Below are positions 8,184 to 15,856 of a stretch of 56,616 nt of DNA, piece by piece (the first letter of the stretch is position 1; the number at the start of each line of letters is the position of its first letter). Location: the NCBI GenBank assembly GCA_013390745.1, contig JACASX010000006.1, forward strand, positions 1 through 56,616, in the 5' to 3' direction. This DNA comes from Marine Group I thaumarchaeote (GTDB taxonomy: Archaea; Thermoproteota; Nitrososphaeria; Nitrososphaerales; Nitrosopumilaceae). The notes under the pieces are model-generated. The model had not been told where the DNA came from and searched no databases. It saw only the letters and a program-made list of their open reading frames with translations. The position numbers and the translations under genes were made by a program.

Positions 8184-9422
8184 TCAGGAATTGTATAATG
8201 TCTGTCCTTCATACTTGTGCTGTTTTCTTAAAATGAAATTCATAATTTTAAAAGTGTATATACGATTTCCTAAAAGAAAACCAATCATTCTCAATTTTAC
8301 CTTAAAAGGCGATGAATTTTTTCGAATTGTTCCATATTCTTCAAAAACTTTTTCAAACAAATTATCCCACCATTCTGCAAACTTTATAGGGTTTGCAATT
8401 TCATTTACAAAATCACGTTCTTGAGACAATAATTTTTCTCTAAATTCTTTTGATTCAACTATGTTATCAATTATTTTTGCAATTGATTTTGGATCTTTAG
8501 AAAATGGTTGAAATGGAGATTCCAATTCAGTTCCGTTTACAATTATTTTTTTTTCTTTATCTGTATATTGGATAACTGGAGTTCCGCACATGACACTTTC
8601 CAACCCAACTAATTCAAATACCCCAAAAAATAAATTTGCTATTACTGCATCGGCAAATGTATAATACCTTGCAATTTCTGATCTTTTGATTATAGGTATA
8701 AATTTTACCTGTTCTGGTTTTTCACTAAGCATTCTTTTTTTAAAGTCTCTTTCTTCTTGTGTTCTTTCACCAAACCATTCTACACTCAAAATCTCAAAAT
8801 CTGACTTGCAGAATTTTAAAGCCTGCCATAGTAGTTCTGTTCCCTTAAATTTTTCCATTCTCATAGGACAAAAAAATGTGAATTTTGTTTTTTTTCTTTC
8901 AATCGGTTTTATATTCGGATTAAATTCTTCAATATCAATAGGCAGTCTGGCGTTTCTTCTTCCATTTTTTGTGTATTTTTCCAACTCGGTAAATTGCCAG
9001 ACCCCAGCAACATGTGCTATTGCATTTTTAAACGCATTCCAATAAAATTTTCTTTCGAAGATATTACGTGAATGTACACTATCATCACCCTCCGCTGCAG
9101 AATCCTTTGGATTTTTCTTAAATCTTGGAGCTTCAATATCTCCTCCTACATAATATGATATGTAATTAAGATCTGCTAAATATGCAACTCTTTCACTAGA
9201 CATGGTTAAGCATACATCATAATCATCTTTTATCTCGTTAATTTTTTGAACATGTTCTTTCACTTTCCATGTTTTGAAAGTTTCAATATTATCTGGATCA
9301 GTAAAAGTAGCTGAACCATCTATTGGATACTTAATCAGACGAATTTTTGATTTTTTTGAGTATTTTTGGAGTGTTCTGACAACATTTCCTACATCTCCTA
9401 TAGCCAGGACTTTTATTGGCAT
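8184..9422 (-). CDS. GT4-like (GT-B) glycosyltransferase
   Basis: A 412-residue GT-B fold glycosyltransferase. The C-terminal nucleotide-sugar region shows FCPMRMEKFKGTELLWQAL (about 184-202) and the acidic motif FELVGLESVMCGTPVI, the E(x7)E-type signature of GT4 retaining enzymes. No membrane helix or signal is seen, so it should work in the cytoplasm or at the membrane face. The N-terminal half is divergent, so donor and acceptor are unknown. It is a single minus-strand gene, divergent from the sulfotransferase operon. A TATA-like box at 9441-9450 supports the ATG at 9422. Probably involved in building the surface glycan. Confidence 0.8.
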   Translation of the reverse strand: MPIKVLAIGDVGNVVRTLQKYSKKSKIRLIKYPIDGSATFTDPDNIETFKTWKVKEHVQKINEIKDDYDVCLTMSSERVAYLADLNYISYYVGGDIEAPRFKKNPKDSAAEGDDSVHSRNIFERKFYWNAFKNAIAHVAGVWQFTELEKYTKNGRRNARLPIDIEEFNPNIKPIERKKTKFTFFCPMRMEKFKGTELLWQALKFCKSDFEILSVEWFGERTQEERDFKKRMLSEKPEQVKFIPIIKRSEIARYYTFADAVIANLFFGVFELVGLESVMCGTPVIQYTDKEKKIIVNGTELESPFQPFSKDPKSIAKIIDNIVESKEFREKLLSQERDFVNEIANPIKFAEWWDNLFEKVFEEYGTIRKNSSPFKVKLRMIGFLLGNRIYTFKIMNFILRKQHKYEGQTLYNS

Positions 9423-9440
9423 TTGAGTTTATTATTTTTA

Positions 9441-9450
9441 AAATTTTATA
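9441..9450 (-). promoter_or_regulatory. TATA-like box for GT4 gene
   Basis: Reads tataaaattt on the minus strand, centred about 25 bases before the ATG at 9422. Fits leaderless transcription. Confidence 0.4.
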
Positions 9451-9512
9451 TCTCTTGTTACGGAATTATTACAAATTTCCATCAAAAAATAATTTTAATT
9501 TTATAGTGACTT

Positions 9513-9521
9513 TGATATATA
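9513..9521 (+). promoter_or_regulatory. TATA-like box for sulfotransferase operon
   Basis: Reads tgatatata and is centred about 24 bases before the ATG at 9541. It forms a divergent promoter pair with the box at 9441-9450. Confidence 0.38.
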
Positions 9522-9540
9522 TCCAAAATGAAAATTTTTT

Positions 9541-10422
9541 ATGAGTTTAAAATCTAATCTTAGAGGTATTTTATTAACTCATCCAAGAATTAATCCTTAT
9601 AGATTTTCTCTAAATTACACGTTTAGGCTTTTAACAAGTTCATTTAGGCATTTACCACATTTTTTAATTATTGGAACTAGCAAAGCTGGAAAACACAGTG
9701 TTTTATCTTATCTAAATCAACATCCTGATGTTAAAGCTGGAACTAAACATAATGTCGGAGTTTATTATTTTGATTCTACTTTCGAATACAAATCATTATC
9801 TTGGTATAAATCCCACTTCCCCACAAAATTCTCAAAGTTTAAAATTATTGGAGAAGCGTCTGGAACATACCTAAATCATCCATTAGCCCCAAAACGAATT
9901 AAACAAACATTGCCTAATGTTAAATTAGTAAACTTTTTTCGAAATCCAATCGATAGAGCTTACTCTGCATATAATCATGCATTCAGATTAGGATGGGAAC
10001 ACTCAAGTTTTGAGAATGCGATAGAATCTGAAATTGAAAGAATTAATTTACTTAATGATAATCCTGAAATGAAAATAGATAACATTGACACTGTGAACTT
10101 TCTACAATTTTCCTATTTACGCCATGGATTATACGCATTAAATCTAGAAAACTGGTTTAAAATTTTTGAAAAAAATCAATTCCGGCATTTTTCAACGGAA
10201 GCATTAGATAAAGACTATTCTGAAATAATGAATTCTTTATTCACATTTTTTGGCATTAAAAAAATAAAATTGCAAAAAGAAGAAAGAAAGAATATAGGAA
10301 TTGGTATGGGTCCATATGATCCAATGAAAGAGAAAACAAGAAACTTTCTGCTTGACTTTTACAAACCACACAATTCGAATTTATACAAATTACTTGGCAA
10401 AAAATTTGATTGGGATGTATGA
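9541..10422 (+). CDS. Sulfotransferase-like protein
   Basis: A 293-residue member of the PAPS-dependent sulfotransferase superfamily. The 5'-phosphosulfate loop is at residues 45-53 (GTSKAGKHS; the family usually has K-x-G-T-T). The 3'-phosphate-binding element FFRNPIDRAYSAYNH lies near residues 133-147, and the remaining fold matches Sulfotransfer-type enzymes acting on sugars. The usual loop Thr is replaced by Lys-His, which may alter PAPS binding. It is first in a plus-strand run with the fibrillarin-like protein (4-base spacing) and the LPG-synthase-like membrane protein. Likely role: sulfation of a surface glycan. Acceptor unknown. Confidence 0.82.
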   Translation: MSLKSNLRGILLTHPRINPYRFSLNYTFRLLTSSFRHLPHFLIIGTSKAGKHSVLSYLNQHPDVKAGTKHNVGVYYFDSTFEYKSLSWYKSHFPTKFSKFKIIGEASGTYLNHPLAPKRIKQTLPNVKLVNFFRNPIDRAYSAYNHAFRLGWEHSSFENAIESEIERINLLNDNPEMKIDNIDTVNFLQFSYLRHGLYALNLENWFKIFEKNQFRHFSTEALDKDYSEIMNSLFTFFGIKKIKLQKEERKNIGIGMGPYDPMKEKTRNFLLDFYKPHNSNLYKLLGKKFDWDV

Positions 10423-10425
10423 CTT

Positions 10426-11043
10426 ATGAAATTTAATGAAATTGTGAAGTGGAAAACAAGTATAGGTGATTTTCCTTGTACAAGAAAATTTGATTCTGAT
10501 AATTTATCAGTAGATGATTCATCGAAAAAACATCTAAGAGTTTGGAATTCATTTAAAAGCACATTATCTGCGGCAATTATTTGTGGTTTAGAAATCATGC
10601 CGATTAATAAGACTACAAACATTCTTTATATTGGAACATTAGATGATGACATCAAACTAAATTTTTTAGATCTTGTTGAAAATAATCAAGAAATTATTGT
10701 TCTTAATGAAAATAATCCAAAAACAAATGGTGATTATAATCCGACTCCGACACGCAATGCGAGTATAAAATACGTTAACAGTTTAGAACAAATCCAAGGA
10801 AAATTTCTTGTAATATATATCGATGATGTCGATTTTACACTTGAAAAAATTGCTAATCTTTCTAATCAATTTTTAAACAATTCTGGATATTTGATAATTT
10901 CATTGAAAAAATCATCTAGAGAAAAATTTGAAAAAATATTTTCAAATTTATCTCAAAGTTTTCAAATCATCCAAGAATTAAATATTGAAAGTTATTTTCG
11001 CAATAAATCTTTATTTTTATTTAAAAATAGAAATGTTAAATAG
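10426..11043 (+). CDS. Degenerate fibrillarin (FlpA)-like protein
   Basis: A 205-residue protein that aligns by eye along its length with archaeal FlpA, the C/D-box-guided 2'-O-methyltransferase. RVWNSFKSTLSAAIICGL matches the FlpA R-x-W-x-x-x-R-S-K-L-x-A-A-I helix, and NILYIG matches VLYLG. YIDDVDFTLEKIANLSNQFL matches the DVAQ strand and helix, GYLIISLKKSS matches GYxxIAxKxRS, and the ending ELNIESYFRNKSLFLF matches the FlpA terminus. The glycine-rich SAM motif (G-x-A-S-G-T-T) is lost (GTLDDDIKLNF), and the catalytic-region His (Y-x-K-D-H) is replaced. Methyltransferase activity is therefore unlikely. It lies between a sulfotransferase and a membrane-protein gene. It may keep an RNA- or Nop5-binding role, or be a relic; codon and base use match its neighbours. 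Confidence 0.68.
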   Translation: MKFNEIVKWKTSIGDFPCTRKFDSDNLSVDDSSKKHLRVWNSFKSTLSAAIICGLEIMPINKTTNILYIGTLDDDIKLNFLDLVENNQEIIVLNENNPKTNGDYNPTPTRNASIKYVNSLEQIQGKFLVIYIDDVDFTLEKIANLSNQFLNNSGYLIISLKKSSREKFEKIFSNLSQSFQIIQELNIESYFRNKSLFLFKNRNVK

Positions 11044-11067
11044 CATTCATAAATTTGTGGTCTACTT

Positions 11068-12006
11068 ATGAAATTAAATAAAAAAATCTTTGTTTTTCTA
11101 ATCATTTCTATTATTGTTTATGCATCTTTTCTCATTCTATCTGATTTTAACAAATTAGCTGATAAAATTACTGATTTTAAAATAGAATATCTGCCATTAA
11201 TTTTAATTTTAGTTCCATTGGGTTGGCTTGCTTTGTATGCTCGTTGGGTATTTTTATTAAGAAATTTGAATTATATTTTACCTCACAAACAAAACTTCAA
11301 AATTTTTCTTAGTGGATTTGCATTAGGTGTGACACCTGGAAAAGTTGGTGAATTATTAAAATGCCAATTACTAAAAGATAGTTTTGATGTACCAAAAAGA
11401 ATCACTGCACCGGTGATTTTGATTGAGAGATTTTATAATGCAATTGGTATTGTTATAATATCTATTTTTGGAATTTGGTTTTTTGATTTTAGTGGAATTG
11501 TGATATTAATAATAGCATGTATACTTGTAATTATATTTATTTTGTTGCGTAGCAAAAAATTATTCTCATCATTAATTCAAAAAACTTCTAAAATAAAATT
11601 TATCTCAAAGTTTTCAAATTCATTTTCAGATTCTTATGATGTAATAAATCTGTCAATAAAACCTAAAATTTTTATCGTTTCATCATTATTTTCTGCATCT
11701 TATTGGATTTTAGAATCAATATCTGTTTATTACATTTTTGAATCATTTGGAATAAATTTTATAGAGTTTTATCAAGTGATCATCACTTATGCAACTTCGA
11801 TAATTCTAGGAGTTGCTTCATTCATTCCTGCAGGAATAGGAGTTTTTGAAGGAACATTAATTGGTCTTCTAAGCATTCAAGGATTGACTATTTCATCTGC
11901 AATTTCACTAACAATTTTTGTACGAGTTTTTACCTTGTGGTATTCTGTGTTAGTAGGGTTCTTTGCCTTGAAATTTTCAGGGGCTTTATCTCTTAATTCT
12001 GATTAA
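11068..12006 (+). CDS. Lysylphosphatidylglycerol synthase TM-like (UPF0104) membrane protein
   Basis: A 312-residue polytopic membrane protein with about eight hydrophobic segments. It has the hallmarks of the LPG_synthase_TM/UPF0104 family: GFALGVTPGKVGELLK near residues 90-105 and FIPAGIGVFEGTLIGLL near residues 250-266. In bacteria the MprF N-terminal part of this family flips lipids, and archaeal members often sit in glycan or glycolipid loci. A lipid or lipid-linked-sugar transport role is plausible but unproven. It is the last gene of the 9541-12006 run, and its end overlaps the convergent aminotransferase by 14 bases. Confidence 0.82.
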   Translation: MKLNKKIFVFLIISIIVYASFLILSDFNKLADKITDFKIEYLPLILILVPLGWLALYARWVFLLRNLNYILPHKQNFKIFLSGFALGVTPGKVGELLKCQLLKDSFDVPKRITAPVILIERFYNAIGIVIISIFGIWFFDFSGIVILIIACILVIIFILLRSKKLFSSLIQKTSKIKFISKFSNSFSDSYDVINLSIKPKIFIVSSLFSASYWILESISVYYIFESFGINFIEFYQVIITYATSIILGVASFIPAGIGVFEGTLIGLLSIQGLTISSAISLTIFVRVFTLWYSVLVGFFALKFSGALSLNSD

Positions 12007-13105
12007 TAAAATTTTTTATTTTTTTACATACAAGATCAATTTCATTATCTTTTAACGTGACTGAGGATGGAAGCCATAATCCATTATCAGAAATATAAGA
12101 TGAATTGGGGTAGTTTTTATCTGATGCTTTGTACGGATTTAACTTATGGATTGATGGGTAGAATATTCTTGTTTCAATACGATTTTTTTTCAAGTGATTG
12201 ATCAATTTATTTTTTTTATTCTTTGAATCCAAAATAAAATCTATCATCCAAGGAGTAATTTTATTTAAATCAGTTTTAACAAAACTAATTCCTTTTACAT
12301 TGCATAATAAATCATGATATTTTTTGAACATTTCTTTCTTTTTGATAATGCGTTTTGGAAGTTTTTTCATTTGAGCAACTCCAATCGCAGCCTGAAACTC
12401 TGTGAATTTAAAATTATATCCTATTGTGGGGTGATCAAAAGCCATACGCATATTTTGTTTTGTGCCAGATTTTCGACCAAAGTCTTTCACAGCTTTACAT
12501 TTTTCATATAATTTTTTATTATTAGTTACAATCATTCCTCCTTGCCCTGTTGTGATTATTTTTGGTGTACTAAAAGAAAAAATTCCAATATCACTCATGG
12601 TACCAACATGCTTTTTATCATAAAAACAACCCAAACCATGAGCTGCGTCCTCTATTAATGATAAATTATGTTGATTCGCTAGTTCAGTTATGTTTTTTAT
12701 ATCAACAGCACGACCATTGAAATCAACTGGCATTATTGCCCTAGTCCGTTTAGTAATAGATTGTTTAATTTTTTTTAAATCAAGATTTAGGGAGTCTTGT
12801 TCTATATCAACTAAAATCGGTTTTGCTCCAATTGCCTCAACTGAGTTAGGGCCGGCTACAAAAGTTAAATCTGGTACTATAACTTCATCACCTCTACCAA
12901 TTCCAAGCGCTTTTAATCCTACATAGAGAGCAGTAGTACCACTTGTTACTGCGCACGCATATTTTACCCCAACAAAATCAGCAATCATTTTTTCAAATTG
13001 TCTTGTTTTTGCAGCTTCAGTAAACCAACCCGAATCGATTACAGTGTTCAATTCTTTTTTTTCATCATTATTCATATGTGGCTCAATTTGATTGATTTTT
13101 TTCAA
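11993..13105 (-). CDS. DegT/DnrJ/EryC1 sugar aminotransferase
   Basis: A 370-residue PLP-dependent sugar aminotransferase, intact and of normal length. Motifs in order: DSGWFTEAAKTRQFE (substrate loop), TSGTTALYVGLKALG (PLP phosphate loop), LIEDAAHGLGC (Asp binding the pyridine nitrogen) and FSFSTPKIITTGQGG (PLP Lys). These enzymes aminate C3 or C4 of keto-deoxysugar nucleotides using glutamate. The start is TTG at 13105; the first ATG (13075) would remove the conserved N-terminal IEP region. It is divergent from the epimerase gene at 13163, sharing an AT-rich spacer, and may supply an amino group to a sugar made by the epimerase/dehydratase pair. Exact sugar unknown. Confidence 0.88.
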   Translation of the reverse strand: MKKINQIEPHMNNDEKKELNTVIDSGWFTEAAKTRQFEKMIADFVGVKYACAVTSGTTALYVGLKALGIGRGDEVIVPDLTFVAGPNSVEAIGAKPILVDIEQDSLNLDLKKIKQSITKRTRAIMPVDFNGRAVDIKNITELANQHNLSLIEDAAHGLGCFYDKKHVGTMSDIGIFSFSTPKIITTGQGGMIVTNNKKLYEKCKAVKDFGRKSGTKQNMRMAFDHPTIGYNFKFTEFQAAIGVAQMKKLPKRIIKKKEMFKKYHDLLCNVKGISFVKTDLNKITPWMIDFILDSKNKKNKLINHLKKNRIETRIFYPSIHKLNPYKASDKNYPNSSYISDNGLWLPSSVTLKDNEIDLVCKKIKNFINQN

Positions 13106-13162
13106 AATATCACATGTTTTTTTATAGAACGATAAATAAAGATGACTTACAATTATTCAGGA

Positions 13163-14158
13163 ATGAGTAAATTTTCTAATATACTTGTTACCGGAGGAGC
13201 TGGATATATTGGAAGTGTTCTCACAAGAAAGTTAGTATCATCAAAATATAACGTTAAAGTTTTAGATTCATTAATTTTTGGCCAAGACGGTATATCGGAT
13301 CTTATTTCTAATAATTCAGTAAAACTTTTTCCGGGAGATATCAGAAATAAAAAAATTCATACAGATGTTCTTAAGGATATTGACTGTGTTGTCCATCTTG
13401 CGGCAATTGTGGGAGAACCATTATGTAGTAAAATTCCGGAGATTGCAAAACAGATCAATGAATTAGCTACTAAACAAATTGTAGACTCTTGTAAGAAAGC
13501 GGGTGTGCAAAGGTTCATTTTTGCATCAACTTGTAGCAATTATGGTTCTGCGTTAGAAACTGTTAATGAGGATACACCGTTAGAATCACTTTCACTTTAT
13601 TCTGAAACTAAGGTCAAATCAGAACTGAATGTTTTGAATTCTCAGGATAAAAATTTTGAACCATGTGTGCTAAGATTTGCTACAGCCTATGGATTATCAC
13701 CTAGAATGAGATTTGATTTACTTCTTCAGGAATTTATTCGAGATGCATTAATAGATAAAAAAATATCAATTTTTGGACCAAATCATTGGAGACCATTAGT
13801 ACACGTAGATGATATAGCATCTTCTTGCATTACTGCAATTGAAAATTCAAAAAATATTTCTGGTGAAATATATAATGTTGGTGACAATGAGCAGAATTAT
13901 ACAAAAAAACATTTAGCTGAGATGATACAAAAACATATTCCATCATCAACCATAGAAGTAACCGAAACCAAACAGGATCCAAGAAATTATAAAGTTTCTT
14001 TTGACAAAATAAAAAATAAACTGAATTTTAATGTATCAAAAACTGCAGAAGATGGCATAGATGAAATATTAAATAAAATCAAATCTGGAAAATTAGATCC
14101 TAGAGATGGTCAATTCTCAAATTTAGCCAAAGCAGTAGAGTGCGTCAAAGTTTTTTGA
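13163..14158 (+). CDS. NAD-dependent epimerase/dehydratase (extended SDR)
   Basis: An extended SDR of about 331 residues with the Rossmann motif VTGGAGYIGS near the N-terminus, HLAAIVGEP, and the active-site region STCSNYG followed by YSETK (catalytic Tyr and Lys). It resembles sugar-nucleotide epimerases of the GalE/CDP-paratose-epimerase group; the exact reaction cannot be read. I chose the ATG at 13163 because it puts the Rossmann motif at the usual position and a TATA-like aataaa element about 26 bases upstream; the frame is open to an ATG at 13142. It is followed after about 50 bases by a second SDR, so the two may act in sequence. Confidence 0.82.
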   Translation: MSKFSNILVTGGAGYIGSVLTRKLVSSKYNVKVLDSLIFGQDGISDLISNNSVKLFPGDIRNKKIHTDVLKDIDCVVHLAAIVGEPLCSKIPEIAKQINELATKQIVDSCKKAGVQRFIFASTCSNYGSALETVNEDTPLESLSLYSETKVKSELNVLNSQDKNFEPCVLRFATAYGLSPRMRFDLLLQEFIRDALIDKKISIFGPNHWRPLVHVDDIASSCITAIENSKNISGEIYNVGDNEQNYTKKHLAEMIQKHIPSSTIEVTETKQDPRNYKVSFDKIKNKLNFNVSKTAEDGIDEILNKIKSGKLDPRDGQFSNLAKAVECVKVF

Positions 14159-14177
14159 GTCTAATTTTTGATTCGCA

Positions 14178-14186
14178 ATATATAAT
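14178..14186 (+). promoter_or_regulatory. TATA-like box for the second SDR
   Basis: Reads atatataat, centred 27-28 bases before the ATG at 14210. One of the clearest leaderless-promoter patterns in the window. Confidence 0.45.
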
Positions 14187-14209
14187 ACACGTTTAACATT
14201 CGAATTTCT

Positions 14210-15178
14210 ATGCGTATTTTTATTACTGGTACAACTGGATTTTTGGGACAACAACTATCAAATTCGTTGATAAAAAAAGGCCATAAAATTGGAACATTAG
14301 CTAGAAATATAGCAAAGTCTGATCGAGCAATTGCTTCAAATACTGAATCAATGATACAAGGTGAAAAACATAAAGGAATATCATATTATTTTGGTGATCT
14401 AACTGATTATCTTAACATTCAAGATGTTTTAACCAATTTTAAACCAGATGTAATAGTTCATCTTGCTGCGCAAACGTCTGTTGCTTATAGTTTTACTCAT
14501 ACTACTGAAATATTCAATGTAAATTTCTTAGGTGTTGTGAATATGGCTGAAGCTGCACGCAGAGTTCTTCCTAAACTCAAGAGATTCATTTTTTCTGGTT
14601 CTGTCGAAGAATATGGAATTCAAACCAAGTTTCCAACAAAAGAAACTGCAGAACTAATGGCTGCTAGTCCATACGGAGTAGCAAAAATTGCAGCAGAAAA
14701 ACATCTGAAATATTTGTATCAAGCCTATGGATTTCCGGCAATTATATTCAGGAACGCAAACTCGTATGGAAGAAGATACAACCACCAATTTGTAATAGAA
14801 AGTATGATATACCAAATGCGTCAGGGGAAATCTCCAATCAAATTAGGTGATCCAACTCCTTACCGTGATTTTATTTTTGAGCCAGATTTACTTTCTGCAT
14901 ATATTTCAGCCGCTGAAAGTAATAATAAAAAAATTATTGGAGAGTCAATCAATATAGGAACTGGAAAATCTCTATCAATAAAACAATTAGGAGAAAAAAT
15001 TAGAAAAATTACTGGCTACAAAGGAAAGATTCAATGGAATAGCTTCCCAAAACGTTCACTAGAAATACCTAAACTAGAAGTAGATAATACAAAAGCAAAA
15101 AAATTATTAAAATGGAAACCAAAATTCACCTTGGATCAAGGTTTAAAGATCACAGCGTCATATTACACAAATAACTAG
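14210..15178 (+). CDS. NAD(P)-dependent sugar dehydratase/reductase (extended SDR)
   Basis: A 322-residue extended SDR. The nucleotide motif is TGTTGFLGQQL (residues 6-16), followed by HLAAQTSVAYS, the active-site SGSVEEYG and catalytic SPYGVAK. RDFIFEPDLLSAYISA marks the sugar-nucleotide side. The pattern resembles GDP-6-deoxy-mannose reductase/GDP-mannose 4,6-dehydratase relatives (S-x-E-E-Y-G), so a 6-deoxysugar step is plausible but not settled. It has its own TATA-like box 27 bases upstream although it follows the 13163 gene closely. The end overlaps the convergent GNAT gene by 4 bases. Confidence 0.82.
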   Translation: MRIFITGTTGFLGQQLSNSLIKKGHKIGTLARNIAKSDRAIASNTESMIQGEKHKGISYYFGDLTDYLNIQDVLTNFKPDVIVHLAAQTSVAYSFTHTTEIFNVNFLGVVNMAEAARRVLPKLKRFIFSGSVEEYGIQTKFPTKETAELMAASPYGVAKIAAEKHLKYLYQAYGFPAIIFRNANSYGRRYNHQFVIESMIYQMRQGKSPIKLGDPTPYRDFIFEPDLLSAYISAAESNNKKIIGESINIGTGKSLSIKQLGEKIRKITGYKGKIQWNSFPKRSLEIPKLEVDNTKAKKLLKWKPKFTLDQGLKITASYYTNN

Positions 15179-15747
15179 CCACTGATTTTTTCAAATTTTT
15201 TGATTATCCATTTTATATCTGGAATAGGAACCTGCTCTTCATTATATGCAATCATTTTTTTAAATAAACTTCTTGAAGTTTTTAAAATACATGCCAAGAA
15301 GAAAATTCCAATTTTTGTATTAAAACATCTAAGAAATTTTTTTACTATAATGCCCCTCTTTTTGAAAATTATTATTTTAATGTCTTGAATAACATCTTTA
15401 GAATAATGTATTCTAAATATTGTTTCATAGCCTAACCCATCATGCATTTTTATAGATGCGTCATTTCTAGGATCTACAAAAACTGTTACAAATGAGTAAT
15501 TCCTTTTTCTTGCTTCATTAACTAATTCTTTCTGTATTTTTTCTCCATATCCTTTTCCTCTAAATTTTTCATGAATGTTAATACTTGAAGTATGAAATAT
15601 TCCGCCTATACCAGCTGCACCCAAAATTTGATTATCTATTGTCTCATAAACAACCCAATCTGACGATTCTAAACTCTTCATTTCAGTTGAAATATCAAAT
15701 TTCTGTAACTGGTTAATTATATCCTGAGTTGTATTTGCAGTATTCAT
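15175..15747 (-). CDS. GNAT-family N-acetyltransferase
   Basis: A 190-residue protein with a GNAT core: the acetyl-CoA pyrophosphate loop FRGKGYGEKIQKELVNEAR (about residues 81-99) and the VDPRNDASIKMHDGLGYE strand-helix typical of the C-terminal GNAT half. About 60 more residues follow, with a hydrophobic stretch (FFLACILKTSRSLF), longer than a minimal GNAT and possibly membrane- or partner-binding. It could N- or O-acetylate an amino sugar of the nearby pathway. It is a lone minus-strand gene that overlaps the end of the SDR gene by 4 bases. Confidence 0.8.
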   Translation of the reverse strand: MNTANTTQDIINQLQKFDISTEMKSLESSDWVVYETIDNQILGAAGIGGIFHTSSINIHEKFRGKGYGEKIQKELVNEARKRNYSFVTVFVDPRNDASIKMHDGLGYETIFRIHYSKDVIQDIKIIIFKKRGIIVKKFLRCFNTKIGIFFLACILKTSRSLFKKMIAYNEEQVPIPDIKWIIKKFEKISG

Positions 15748-15828
15748 AAAACTACTGAAAATTTTAAGAAATTATACTTTATTACATTCTCATAAGACTA
15801 GTTGACAATCTACACATAAAGTAACAAC

Positions 15829-15838
15829 GTTAAATAAA
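15829..15838 (+). promoter_or_regulatory. TATA-like box for CMAH-like gene 1
   Basis: Reads gttaaataaa, centred 23-26 bases before the TTG codons at 15857/15860. It supports a TTG start and argues against the out-of-frame ATG at 15852. Confidence 0.38.
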
Positions 15839-15856
15839 CAAAAATCAAAATATGTC

